Shown: one piece after another, positions 1 to 5,730 of the stretch
How the letters are laid out: each line of letters opens with the position of its first letter
Numbering within the stretch: the first letter of the stretch is position 1
Source of the DNA: Clostridia bacterium
GTDB lineage: Bacteria; Bacillota; DULZ01
Direction of reading: 5' to 3'
DNA length: 5,977 bases
Assembly: GCA_012520135.1 (NCBI GenBank)
Contig: JAAYOX010000102.1
Location: 1-5,977 of the forward strand
The notes under the pieces: generated by a model
What the model saw: the letters and a program-made list of their open reading frames with translations, nothing else
Told to the model about the DNA's origin: nothing
Database searches by the model: none
Made by a program: the position numbers and the translations under genes

Positions 1-502
1 CCACCAATAAACCGCAAGGTAAAGCCGCTAAAGTTAAAATGGGCAGATACCAGATTATTCCCGGGTGATTGATCAACAGGCGAGCCGCAGCCAATTGCCC
101 CCAGTTATGAGCTACAGCGCCTGCCATGCTGGTGGTAATCAGGCTTTTTCCGGAGCCAAAACAATAGAGCCACAGTTGCATAATTACAATGCTGGCTACA
201 CCACCTGCCAGACCGAGACAAAAACCCACGGACAATAGTTTTCCCGTCAGGATTCCCCCCACAATCTGCCGAAGAAACACCAGCACCAAAGCCTGTCGCC
301 AGCCCCACAACTGCAGCGCAAGGAGGATAACTGTGTTGGCCAGCCCCAACTTCATACCCGGCATCCCCAAGGGGGGAAGTATCCCTTCCACCAACTGGAG
401 AATAAGAGCCAGGGATAAAAGAATACCAAGGAGGGAAATCCACTTAGCCTTGACTCCGGGAGTTGTCCGGTTCAATGGCTTAACCAATGATAGTTCTTTC
501 AC
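1..502 (-). CDS. Gx transporter family membrane protein (PF07456-like, often named heptaprenyl diphosphate synthase component I), partial
   Basis: The reading frame is open from a GTG at 502 to the left edge, giving 167 codons of an unfinished protein. The start is supported by GGAGGG at 510-515, seven bases upstream, and by a 22-base gap after the apbE stop. After a short basic N-terminus (about residues 1-20) the protein is very hydrophobic, with membrane segments near 21-45, 52-68, 70-90, 92-115 and 150-167. Family-like motifs are PGMKLGLANTVIL (48-60), the FLRQIVGGILTGK stretch (about 76-88) and SMAGAVAHNWGQL (125-137). These recall the Gx / Hpre_diP_synt_I family, commonly found beside rnf and apbE genes in Clostridia. 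The heptaprenyl diphosphate synthase name is probably a transferred annotation: I see no Asp-rich prenyltransferase motif and the protein looks like a small integral membrane transporter. Substrate unknown. The family call is from memory of its motifs. Confidence 0.85.
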   Translation of the reverse strand, partial: MKELSLVKPLNRTTPGVKAKWISLLGILLSLALILQLVEGILPPLGMPGMKLGLANTVILLALQLWGWRQALVLVFLRQIVGGILTGKLLSVGFCLGLAGGVASIVIMQLWLYCFGSGKSLITTSMAGAVAHNWGQLAAARLLINHPGIIWYLPILTLAALPCGLLV

Positions 503-509
503 CCCGGTT

Positions 510-515
510 CCCTCC
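510..515 (-). promoter_or_regulatory. Ribosome binding site of the Gx family gene
   Basis: GGAGGG lies seven bases before the GTG at 500-502. It decides the start of this gene, whose first codon is not ATG. Confidence 0.75.
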
Positions 516-524
516 GTTCTGTTA

Positions 525-1556
525 TTAGTTCTCCACGGGAAAAGTAACATTCTCCTTTAGGCCACTGCTGATCCAGAGTTTCATATCCCGGTCGATGATA
601 ACCGTTTCTACTCCAGGCCAGCTTTCAACCAGTTCCAGGCCCCGTTCTTTACCCATAACAAAAACCGCCGTGGACAAGGCATCCGCTGTAATACCCTTTG
701 GCGCTACAACAGTTACACTGGTTAATTCCTCCCCGGGATAACCGGTTTTGGGGTTCAGCAAGTGAGAAAAACGCCGACCTTGATAAATCCGGTACCGCTG
801 GTAATCTCCGGAAGTAGTTACAGCCTGATTTTCCACTGAGAGATAAGCAATTATCTGCTCCGGATTCCGGGGATGACGTATGCCTAATTTCCAAGGACGC
901 CCCTCCGGGTGACTTCCCAAAGCGTAGTAATCGCCACCAAAATCAATTAAGCTGCCGGCGATTCCCCAGTTTTGCAACAACTCTGCCAGCCGGTCAACAG
1001 CGTAACCTTTGGCGATACCCCCCACATCTAATTTCATGCCCGGTTTGGCCAGACGGACTTGTCCTCCCTCCGGGTCTATCGCCAGGGCTTCATAATCGAT
1101 TAGGGGGAGTGTCGCATCTAGTGCTTCCGCTGTGGGCGGCTCCCAATTCTTTTCCTGATTGTTCTCCACAGGAGCAATCTGCCACAATTCAACCAGGGGA
1201 CCAATGGTGGGATCATAGCAGCCCTGGGTTTGGACCGCTAAATCCTTGGCCCTTTCCAGCAAAGTAACGGTATCCCGGTCCACAGGCATCCATTGCCCGG
1301 CGGCTTCATTGACCCTGCTGATATCGCTACCGGGAGAGAACCGGTTAAACAGCCGGTCCAGCCTGGCTACTTCCTCTTTTATCCTTTTGATTTGGGTATC
1401 CTGTAATGATGGTGCCACAAGCCGCAGGTAAGTGTCCATAGCAAAAACTTGGATCTCAACCATGGGCTCCGGACCTTTGGCACAGCCGAAAAACAATAGT
1501 GTGCCAAAAAGATAAATATAAAGGATAAGAGCCGGCAAAACAGATTTCCTGATCAT
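525..1556 (-). CDS. apbE: FAD:protein FMN transferase, ApbE family lipoprotein
   Basis: This 343-residue protein, normal for the family, transfers FMN from FAD onto a Thr (or Ser) of target proteins through a phosphoester bond. Its likely targets are RnfG and RnfD of the same operon. Residues 5-24 are a hydrophobic signal segment ending in LFFGC (Cys25), a slightly atypical lipobox that suggests an exported, lipid-anchored enzyme; this fits the outer-face position of the flavins. Visible ApbE motifs are AMDTYL (39-44), the NRFSPGSDISRVN region (71-83), YDPTIGPLVELW (114-125), KLDVGGIAKGYAVD (175-188), SLIDFGGDYYALG (202-214), SHLLNPKTGYP (264-274) and TADALSTAVFVMG (290-302); the last includes the Asp and Thr expected at the metal site. 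The ATG at 1556 follows an AAAAGGGGA site, 18 bases after the rnfB stop, which supports co-transcription. No key residue appears to be missing. Confidence 0.95.
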   Translation of the reverse strand: MIRKSVLPALILYIYLFGTLLFFGCAKGPEPMVEIQVFAMDTYLRLVAPSLQDTQIKRIKEEVARLDRLFNRFSPGSDISRVNEAAGQWMPVDRDTVTLLERAKDLAVQTQGCYDPTIGPLVELWQIAPVENNQEKNWEPPTAEALDATLPLIDYEALAIDPEGGQVRLAKPGMKLDVGGIAKGYAVDRLAELLQNWGIAGSLIDFGGDYYALGSHPEGRPWKLGIRHPRNPEQIIAYLSVENQAVTTSGDYQRYRIYQGRRFSHLLNPKTGYPGEELTSVTVVAPKGITADALSTAVFVMGKERGLELVESWPGVETVIIDRDMKLWISSGLKENVTFPVEN

Positions 1557-1574
1557 TATTTCCCCTTTTCCAAT

Positions 1575-2405
1575 TTAAGCAGTCAATATCTCTTTTTTCT
1601 CTCCGATTTGGCTCATCTCAATGCAACCGGAGGGACATTTCTCGGCACAAGCGCCACAGCCGATACATTTAGTCAAATCAACTACAGCCAAGTTGTAGAC
1701 CATGGTAATAGCATCCTGTTCACAGGCTTTAACACAGGCACGACAACCTAAACAGCCAACTTGGCAGTTTTCCCGGACCGGTCTGCCTCTACCATGAGAA
1801 TTGCACCTTACTACCAAAGGAGCATCATAGTCCATAATTGCGATTACATGGCGAGGGCAGGCAGCTGCACAAGCACCACAACCGGTACATTTTTCTTCAT
1901 CTACTACCGGTAAATGATCTTCTCCCAGGGTAATCGCTCCGAAAGTACAAACTGTGGTGCAGGTTCCTAATCCCAAGCAACCTTCCCTGCATCCTTTGGG
2001 GCTGGACCCAACCATAGAAGCCGCCCTGCAATCTTGTGCACCTTCGTAACGTGCTACCCAGCGAGCCAAACTATAATCACCACGGCACCTAACTTTGGCC
2101 ACTTGCCGTTTTCCCAGTTCGGAGGCTTCTACACCCAAAATCGAACAAATCTCCTGCTTAGCCTCAGCATCGCAAACGTTACAAGCATCTACAGACACGG
2201 TACCTGCCACCAGAGCCTCAGCATAGCCGGAACAGCCGCTGCAACCGCAGCTGCCACAGTTAGCCCCCGGTAACAACGAAGATAGGAGTTCCACTTTGGG
2301 ATCACTGTCTACGCTGAATTTACCGGCGGCCCAGGCCAAACCGGCGGCAAAAATGATGCCCAAGCCACCCATAACACCGGAAGCGAGCAGCATTTCTTTT
2401 AACAT
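1575..2405 (-). CDS. rnfB: Rnf complex iron-sulfur subunit RnfB (ferredoxin-accepting subunit)
   Basis: RnfB (276 residues) is the cytoplasmic entry point that takes electrons from reduced ferredoxin and passes them to the membrane subunits. A single N-terminal membrane anchor spans about residues 7-28. It is followed by the four-cysteine domain in LPGANCGSCGCSGC (C50, C53, C58, then C75; spacing C-x2-C-x4-C-x16-C). A central region carries C107 and C126. Then come four ferredoxin-like cysteine groups: C139/C143/C149/C153, C173/C176/C179/C183, C214 or C218/C221/C224/C228, and C247/C250/C253/C257. Two of these groups end in Cys-Pro (183, 257), while 153 is followed by Thr and 228 by Glu. C55 is an additional cysteine inside the first motif. 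The ATG at 2405 follows a GGGGG site seven bases upstream (2413-2417). The gene lies 48 bases after rnfA, the largest gap in the window. Confidence 0.97.
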   Translation of the reverse strand: MLKEMLLASGVMGGLGIIFAAGLAWAAGKFSVDSDPKVELLSSLLPGANCGSCGCSGCSGYAEALVAGTVSVDACNVCDAEAKQEICSILGVEASELGKRQVAKVRCRGDYSLARWVARYEGAQDCRAASMVGSSPKGCREGCLGLGTCTTVCTFGAITLGEDHLPVVDEEKCTGCGACAAACPRHVIAIMDYDAPLVVRCNSHGRGRPVRENCQVGCLGCRACVKACEQDAITMVYNLAVVDLTKCIGCGACAEKCPSGCIEMSQIGEKKEILTA

Positions 2406-2453
2406 AGTAATTCCCCCTTTTTATCCTTTCCACCAAGTCCGGCGTTCACGCTG
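2406..2453 (-). other. rnfA-rnfB intergenic gap
   Basis: This 48-base spacer is the widest in the window. It holds the purine-rich AAAGGGGGAA ribosome binding site of rnfB (2411-2420) and a small GCG-TGAA-CGC inverted repeat near 2441-2450. With three stem pairs, the repeat is too weak to call a terminator. I see no promoter. Confidence 0.6.
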
Positions 2454-3035
2454 CTACATAGGCACTAAACCGGCAAAACCCAAAAAGCCCATGGACATAA
2501 TGCCCGCTATTAGCAGGGCCAAACTGGTCCCTTTTGCTGCCGGGGGCACATCTACAAATTCCAATTCCTCTCTGATACCGGCCATCATCACCAAAGCTAA
2601 GGTAAAACCAAGCCCGGCTCCGATAGCAAAAACCGTGGTCTGCCAAAAAGTATAACCGCTGCCTACTACCAATAAAGCGATCCCCATGATGGCACAGTTA
2701 GTGGTAATCAGGGCCAGGTAAATCCCCATAGCCTGATAAAGACCAGGCATCATTTTTCTTAACACCATTTCCAACAGCTGAACCAGGCAGGCGATCATCA
2801 GAATAAAGACCACTATCTGCATAAACTCAAGGTTAAGGACCGCCAGAATATAGGTATTCACCAGCCATGAAGCCATGGCCGAAATCACCAATACCAGCGA
2901 CGCCGCCAAACCCATCCCCAAAGCAGTATCCAACTGCCGGGTCATGCCCAGGAAAGGACAAATCCCCAGAAAACGTACCAACACAAAATTATTGACCAAT
3001 GCCGAGCCTACTAATAAAAGCAGCATCTCTTTCAT
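2454..3035 (-). CDS. rnfA: Rnf complex membrane subunit RnfA
   Basis: RnfA is an integral membrane subunit that pairs with its homologue RnfE. Between them, conserved half-membrane cysteines hold an iron-sulfur centre that moves electrons across the membrane. The 193-residue product has about six hydrophobic helices. It shows the RFLGICPFLG motif with Cys26 (21-30) and the TTNCAIMG motif with Cys114 (111-118), both on inverted half-repeats. The start is set at the ATG at 3035, giving MKEMLLLLVGSALVNNFVL, which matches how the family begins. The strong AAGGAGGG site at 3043-3050 precedes this ATG. An upstream in-frame TTG at 3056 would place the ribosome binding site inside the coding region and add seven polar residues not typical of RnfA, so it was set aside. 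The gene begins four bases after the rnfE stop, suggesting translational coupling. Confidence 0.97.
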   Translation of the reverse strand: MKEMLLLLVGSALVNNFVLVRFLGICPFLGMTRQLDTALGMGLAASLVLVISAMASWLVNTYILAVLNLEFMQIVVFILMIACLVQLLEMVLRKMMPGLYQAMGIYLALITTNCAIMGIALLVVGSGYTFWQTTVFAIGAGLGFTLALVMMAGIREELEFVDVPPAAKGTSLALLIAGIMSMGFLGFAGLVPM

Positions 3036-3039
3036 CTGG

Positions 3040-3690
3040 TTAACCCTCCTTCCCAACTACCTGGATTTGCTTTCTGGCAGCCTTTTGCACATTACGCGCT
3101 CTATGATTACCGATTAAATTCAACGTAAAAACGATTAAACCCATGGTGAAAAATGCTCCCGGCGGCAGCTGCATGATTTGCCAGTTCACAAAGCTTTCTC
3201 CCATGATAGTAGCTCCAAAAAGTGTGCCGGCTCCCAAAAGCTCCCTGATACAACCGATAAAGGTTAATGCCCAGGTAAACCCAAGACCCATGCCAAGGGC
3301 ATCGGTGATGGACCTGGATACCGGCATTCTGGAAGCAAATGCCTCTGCTCGTCCGAGAATCAGGCAGTTAACTACAATCAATGGAACAAACAAGCCCAGT
3401 ACTTTATGCACATCTGGTACCAAGGCAGCCAAGATGAGATCAATCATGGTTACAAAGGTAGCGATAATCACAATAAAAACCGGTATCCGTACTTGTTTGG
3501 GTATTAAGCTCTTTAAAACCGAAATAAGGGTGCTGGAACAGATTAAAACTGCAGTTGTGGCCAACCCCATGATAAGGCCGCTTACGGCAGAGGTAGTTAC
3601 AGCCAAGGGGGGACACATTCCGATGAGCATTCTAAAAGTAGGGTTTTCCCTAAATAACCCCCGAACAATATCATCCAAGTATTTTTGCAT
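3040..3690 (-). CDS. rnfE: Rnf complex membrane subunit RnfE
   Basis: RnfE (216 residues) is the homologue and partner of RnfA in the membrane core; the pair is related to NqrD/NqrE. Its N-terminus YLDDIVRGLFRENPTFRMLI (4-23) is characteristic. Cys26 in GMCPPLAVTTSA (24-35) and Cys109 in VVNCLILGRAEAFA (106-119) are the expected ligands of the intramembrane iron-sulfur centre. About six membrane segments are visible, and a basic tail (residues 196-215) probably lies in the cytoplasm. The ATG at 3690 follows AAGGAGG at 3698-3704, and the gap from the rnfG stop is 16 bases. Length and motifs are normal. The RnfE rather than RnfA or NqrD assignment rests on gene order and on the N-terminal sequence. 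Confidence 0.96.
   Translation of the reverse strand: MQKYLDDIVRGLFRENPTFRMLIGMCPPLAVTTSAVSGLIMGLATTAVLICSSTLISVLKSLIPKQVRIPVFIVIIATFVTMIDLILAALVPDVHKVLGLFVPLIVVNCLILGRAEAFASRMPVSRSITDALGMGLGFTWALTFIGCIRELLGAGTLFGATIMGESFVNWQIMQLPPGAFFTMGLIVFTLNLIGNHRARNVQKAARKQIQVVGKEG
3043..3050 (-). promoter_or_regulatory. Ribosome binding site of rnfA, inside the end of rnfE
   Basis: AAGGAGGG lies seven bases before the ATG at 3035 and overlaps the last codons of rnfE. It decides between the ATG and the upstream TTG as the rnfA start. Confidence 0.8.
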
Positions 3691-3706
3691 TGTTTCCCCT
3701 CCTTGT

Positions 3707-4771
3707 CTAATGGCTTACATAATCCAGGACTTGTCGTGCTTTCGTCCCTACCGTACCTGCAACTGCCTCAGAGGAAATGGTAGCAGCAGTAATGCCGTCC
3801 ACATCTTCCCCTATTGCAAAAGGATCTGATAAGGATTTGCCCCGGAACTGTTCCAGGAAATCCGGTTCTTCAATCCGGGACCCTAGCCCCTGAGTTTCGC
3901 TATGGCTAAGGATCTTAATCCCTGCCAATGTCTCCGAAGCCACATCAATCCCAACGGCCATGGTTATATCGCCGCCATAACCTTGCGCAATTGTTTCAAA
4001 GGCAAGACCGGTTCTTTGACCCTGATCATCAAATGCCTCATAAATGACTGTAACATCCCCGGGCATCCCGGCTTGTCCCTCACCAAGCTGAGTGAACTCC
4101 TGAGCCTGGGGCAACAGTTCCTCTAATACCATGTCAATGGTTAAAGGCTCTTCCGTCTCCGCCGGTTCTTCAACAGGCTCCGGCTCCACAGGTTCCTGGA
4201 TAACTGGCGTTTCTACGTCATAGCCCAGATAGTTCAGTACTTGCCTGGATTTTTCTCCTACCGTACCGGCAACAGCTTTGGAGGAAATGGTGGCAGCGGT
4301 AATGCCGTCAATATCACTCCCTACCATAAAAGGATCCGCCAAAGATTTGTGTTGAAATTGATTGGTAAAGCTTTCTTCCTCAATTCTGGCGCCCATACCG
4401 GGAGTTTCCGTGTGACTCATAATTTTTATGCCAACCACCGTTTCCGTACCGGGATCAACACCGACGGCCATAACAATTGGTCCTTCAAAGCCCTGAGCTG
4501 CCGTTTCAAAAGCAATGCCAATCCGCTGTCCCCCTTGGTCAAGACCTTCATAGATCTCGGTGACTCCTTCAGGTTTCTCTCCTTGCCCATTCTCAACAGA
4601 TCTGAAAGTATGAGCCTCGGGAAGAACTCCTTTGAATCCTTTTTCAATCATATCGGTCATCTGGCGAGCCTCAACAATAGGCATGGTGTAATTGTAGAAG
4701 AGGCCTAATACGCCGCCGGATATGGCAGTTACCAAGCCAAGGGTCAAAACTAATTTCAGTGCATCCCTCAT
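3707..4771 (-). CDS. rnfG: Rnf complex flavoprotein RnfG with two tandem FMN-binding domains
   Basis: RnfG carries covalent FMN on the outer face of the membrane and sits between the RnfA/RnfE centre and RnfD in the electron path. A single N-terminal anchor spans about residues 7-28. Most RnfG proteins have one FMN_bind domain in roughly 180-220 residues; this one has 354 residues and two. Domain 1 covers about 40-184 and domain 2 about 211-354. They are joined by a Pro/Glu-rich linker (about 186-210). Each domain has the IGIAFET/TGLAFET strand, a SH-E-T--G-G-RIEE stretch (119-132 and 289-302) and the flavinylation motif DGITAATISS (155-164 and 325-334), giving Thr161 and Thr331 as FMN acceptors. 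By hand count, 72 of 112 aligned residues match between the copies (72-183 against 242-353), with no gaps. Both motifs have Ala where the family often has Gly (SGAT/TGAT). The ATG at 4771 overlaps the rnfD stop as ATGA, with GGAGGGG at 4781-4787 inside rnfD. Confidence 0.95.
   Translation of the reverse strand: MRDALKLVLTLGLVTAISGGVLGLFYNYTMPIVEARQMTDMIEKGFKGVLPEAHTFRSVENGQGEKPEGVTEIYEGLDQGGQRIGIAFETAAQGFEGPIVMAVGVDPGTETVVGIKIMSHTETPGMGARIEEESFTNQFQHKSLADPFMVGSDIDGITAATISSKAVAGTVGEKSRQVLNYLGYDVETPVIQEPVEPEPVEEPAETEEPLTIDMVLEELLPQAQEFTQLGEGQAGMPGDVTVIYEAFDDQGQRTGLAFETIAQGYGGDITMAVGIDVASETLAGIKILSHSETQGLGSRIEEPDFLEQFRGKSLSDPFAIGEDVDGITAATISSEAVAGTVGTKARQVLDYVSH
3713..4048 (-). repeat. RnfG FMN-binding domain, copy 2
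   Basis: This coding repeat pairs with 4223-4558 at a constant 510-base (170-codon) offset without indels over 112 codons. Over 3751-3840 against 4261-4350 I count about 69 of 90 identical bases. The acceptor Thr331 codon (ACC) is at 3779-3781. Confidence 0.9.
4142..4216 (-). other. Pro/Glu-rich linker between the RnfG domains
   Basis: Codons 186-210 encode an acidic, proline-rich stretch including EPVEPEPVEEPAETEEP. It has no hydrophobic segment, so both FMN domains should lie on the same side of the membrane. It looks like a flexible or extended tether. Confidence 0.8.
4223..4558 (-). repeat. RnfG FMN-binding domain, copy 1
   Basis: This is the membrane-proximal copy of the duplicated domain (residues 72-183), the partner of 3713-4048. 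The acceptor Thr161 codon (ACC) is at 4289-4291. At about 64% amino-acid identity to copy 2, the two are clearly duplicates but have diverged. Confidence 0.9.
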
Positions 4772-5715
4772 GCTGCCGCCCCCCTCCGTCTGCTACGCAA
4801 AAATCGATTTAGTAATGGCACCAACCCATTCATAAGCAGGATGGCAAAAAACAAAGCATCAGGATCTTGTCCATAATATCTGATAATGCCAAAACAAAGT
4901 CCCACTCCTATGCCAAATACCAGTCTACCCCAAGGAGTTATCGGATTTGTTACCGGATCCCCGGCCAGGTAAAAAGCCCCCAAAACTACTCCTCCGGTTA
5001 GCAGGTGCCACAAAGGATCTTGTCCCAAACAAGCCATAAATACCGCCACGGCTCCAAATAAGCCTACCGGCACTCTCCAGTCCACGTATCCCCGCAGTAT
5101 TAAAATCAAGCCACCTAAAAGCAAAGCCACAAAAGCGAACTCTCCCATAAAACTACCGGCGGTTCCTGCCAGGATTTCACCGTAATCGGGTAACGCTTCG
5201 CCCGCTACCCAAAGTTCCAATGGACTGGCAATCGTCTCACTGGAATGAGGCCCAATCCAAACATTCAGCTGAGTAGGAAATGCTACTCCCAGGAAAACCC
5301 GTCCTACGATAGCAGGATTAAAAGGGTTGCAGCCGGTACCGCCAAAAACTTGTTTACCTAAAGCAATGGCGATAACTGCTCCCAATACTACAATCCAGGA
5401 AGGAGCGGTAGGCGGCAAAGTAAAAGCTAAAATCAAGCCGGTGACCACTGCCGTCCCATCGTAAACAGTGTTTTCCTTACCTCTTAACTTCATCACGGCC
5501 ATCTCAGTAAGTATAGCCGCACCTACAGCCAAGACCATTACCCTTAGGGCTTGCCAACCGAACAAATACAATAACCAAATAACTCCAGGCAGTAAAGAAG
5601 CAATAGTCATGTGGACAATACGGTCTACGGATATGGCAGCATGAATATGAGGAGGAGGCGATGAAATTAAAGTCAATTGATAAATACCTTCTCCCTTGCT
5701 TTTTGCCACGGCCAT
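4768..5715 (-). CDS. rnfD: Rnf complex membrane flavoprotein RnfD
   Basis: RnfD (315 residues) is the large membrane subunit, homologous to NqrB, that takes electrons from RnfG and is central to ion pumping. The N-terminal SSPPPHIHAAISVDRIV region (18-34) and FGGTGCNPFNPAIVGRVFL (124-142) are recognisable family motifs. About nine to ten hydrophobic helices follow, for example 36-54, 56-74, 86-100, 105-120, 190-208, 213-230, 236-251, 264-280 and 287-303. YDGTAVVTGLILAFTLPP (85-102) also matches the family. The covalent FMN site, usually D-x-x-(S/T)-G-A-T-P-L, is here S158-S-E-T-I-A-S164-P-L: the Asp is replaced by Ser, the Gly by Ile and the acceptor Thr by Ser. The C-terminus is strongly basic (LRSRRRGAAA). 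The ATG at 5715 follows a near-perfect ribosome binding site, and the stop overlaps the rnfG start by four bases. Confidence 0.96.
   Translation of the reverse strand: MAVAKSKGEGIYQLTLISSPPPHIHAAISVDRIVHMTIASLLPGVIWLLYLFGWQALRVMVLAVGAAILTEMAVMKLRGKENTVYDGTAVVTGLILAFTLPPTAPSWIVVLGAVIAIALGKQVFGGTGCNPFNPAIVGRVFLGVAFPTQLNVWIGPHSSETIASPLELWVAGEALPDYGEILAGTAGSFMGEFAFVALLLGGLILILRGYVDWRVPVGLFGAVAVFMACLGQDPLWHLLTGGVVLGAFYLAGDPVTNPITPWGRLVFGIGVGLCFGIIRYYGQDPDALFFAILLMNGLVPLLNRFLRSRRRGAAA
4781..4787 (-). promoter_or_regulatory. Ribosome binding site of rnfG within rnfD
   Basis: GGAGGGG sits in the Arg-rich rnfD C-terminal codons, nine bases before the overlapping ATGA. The arrangement suggests coupled translation of RnfD and RnfG. 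Confidence 0.7.
5224..5244 (-). other. Degenerate flavinylation site of RnfD
   Basis: Codons 158-164 read S-S-E-T-I-A-S. The final codon, where the FMN-accepting Thr is expected, is AGT (Ser) at 5224-5226. The following Pro-Leu matches the usual position of the motif, so the alignment is fairly secure. Confidence 0.7.
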
Positions 5716-5717
5716 AA

Positions 5718-5727
5718 GATCACCTCC
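5718..5727 (-). promoter_or_regulatory. Extended ribosome binding site of rnfD
   Basis: GGAGGTGATC matches ten bases of the sequence complementary to the usual 16S rRNA 3' end. It lies entirely in the 15-base rnfC-rnfD gap, seven bases from GGAGG to the ATG, and is the strongest such site in the window. Confidence 0.8.
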
Positions 5728-5730
5728 GAT

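Noticed and set aside
105..443. Minus-strand open frame of 112 codons
   Set aside because: It is out of frame with the Gx family gene that covers the same bases. The Gx frame has a good ribosome binding site and a coherent hydrophobic, motif-bearing product.
189..560. Plus-strand open frame of 123 codons
   Set aside because: It is antisense to the Gx gene and the end of apbE, with no family-like features.
2441..2450. GCG-TGAA-CGC hairpin as a terminator between rnfA and rnfB
   Set aside because: Three stem pairs and no T-run following in the transcript direction; it is expected by chance.
3033..3056. Upstream TTG start for rnfA at 3056
   Set aside because: The AAGGAGGG site lies between this TTG and the ATG at 3035, and the family begins at the ATG-encoded MKE sequence.
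3143..3829. Long open frame on the plus strand (228 codons) across rnfE and the end of rnfG
   Set aside because: It is antisense to well-supported rnf genes, lacks a recognisable domain, and its openness follows from the codon use of the genes opposite.
3713..4558. RnfG duplication as an assembly artefact or two frameshifted genes
   Set aside because: The copies differ at about a third of residues, the frame is continuous and no start or ribosome binding site separates them.
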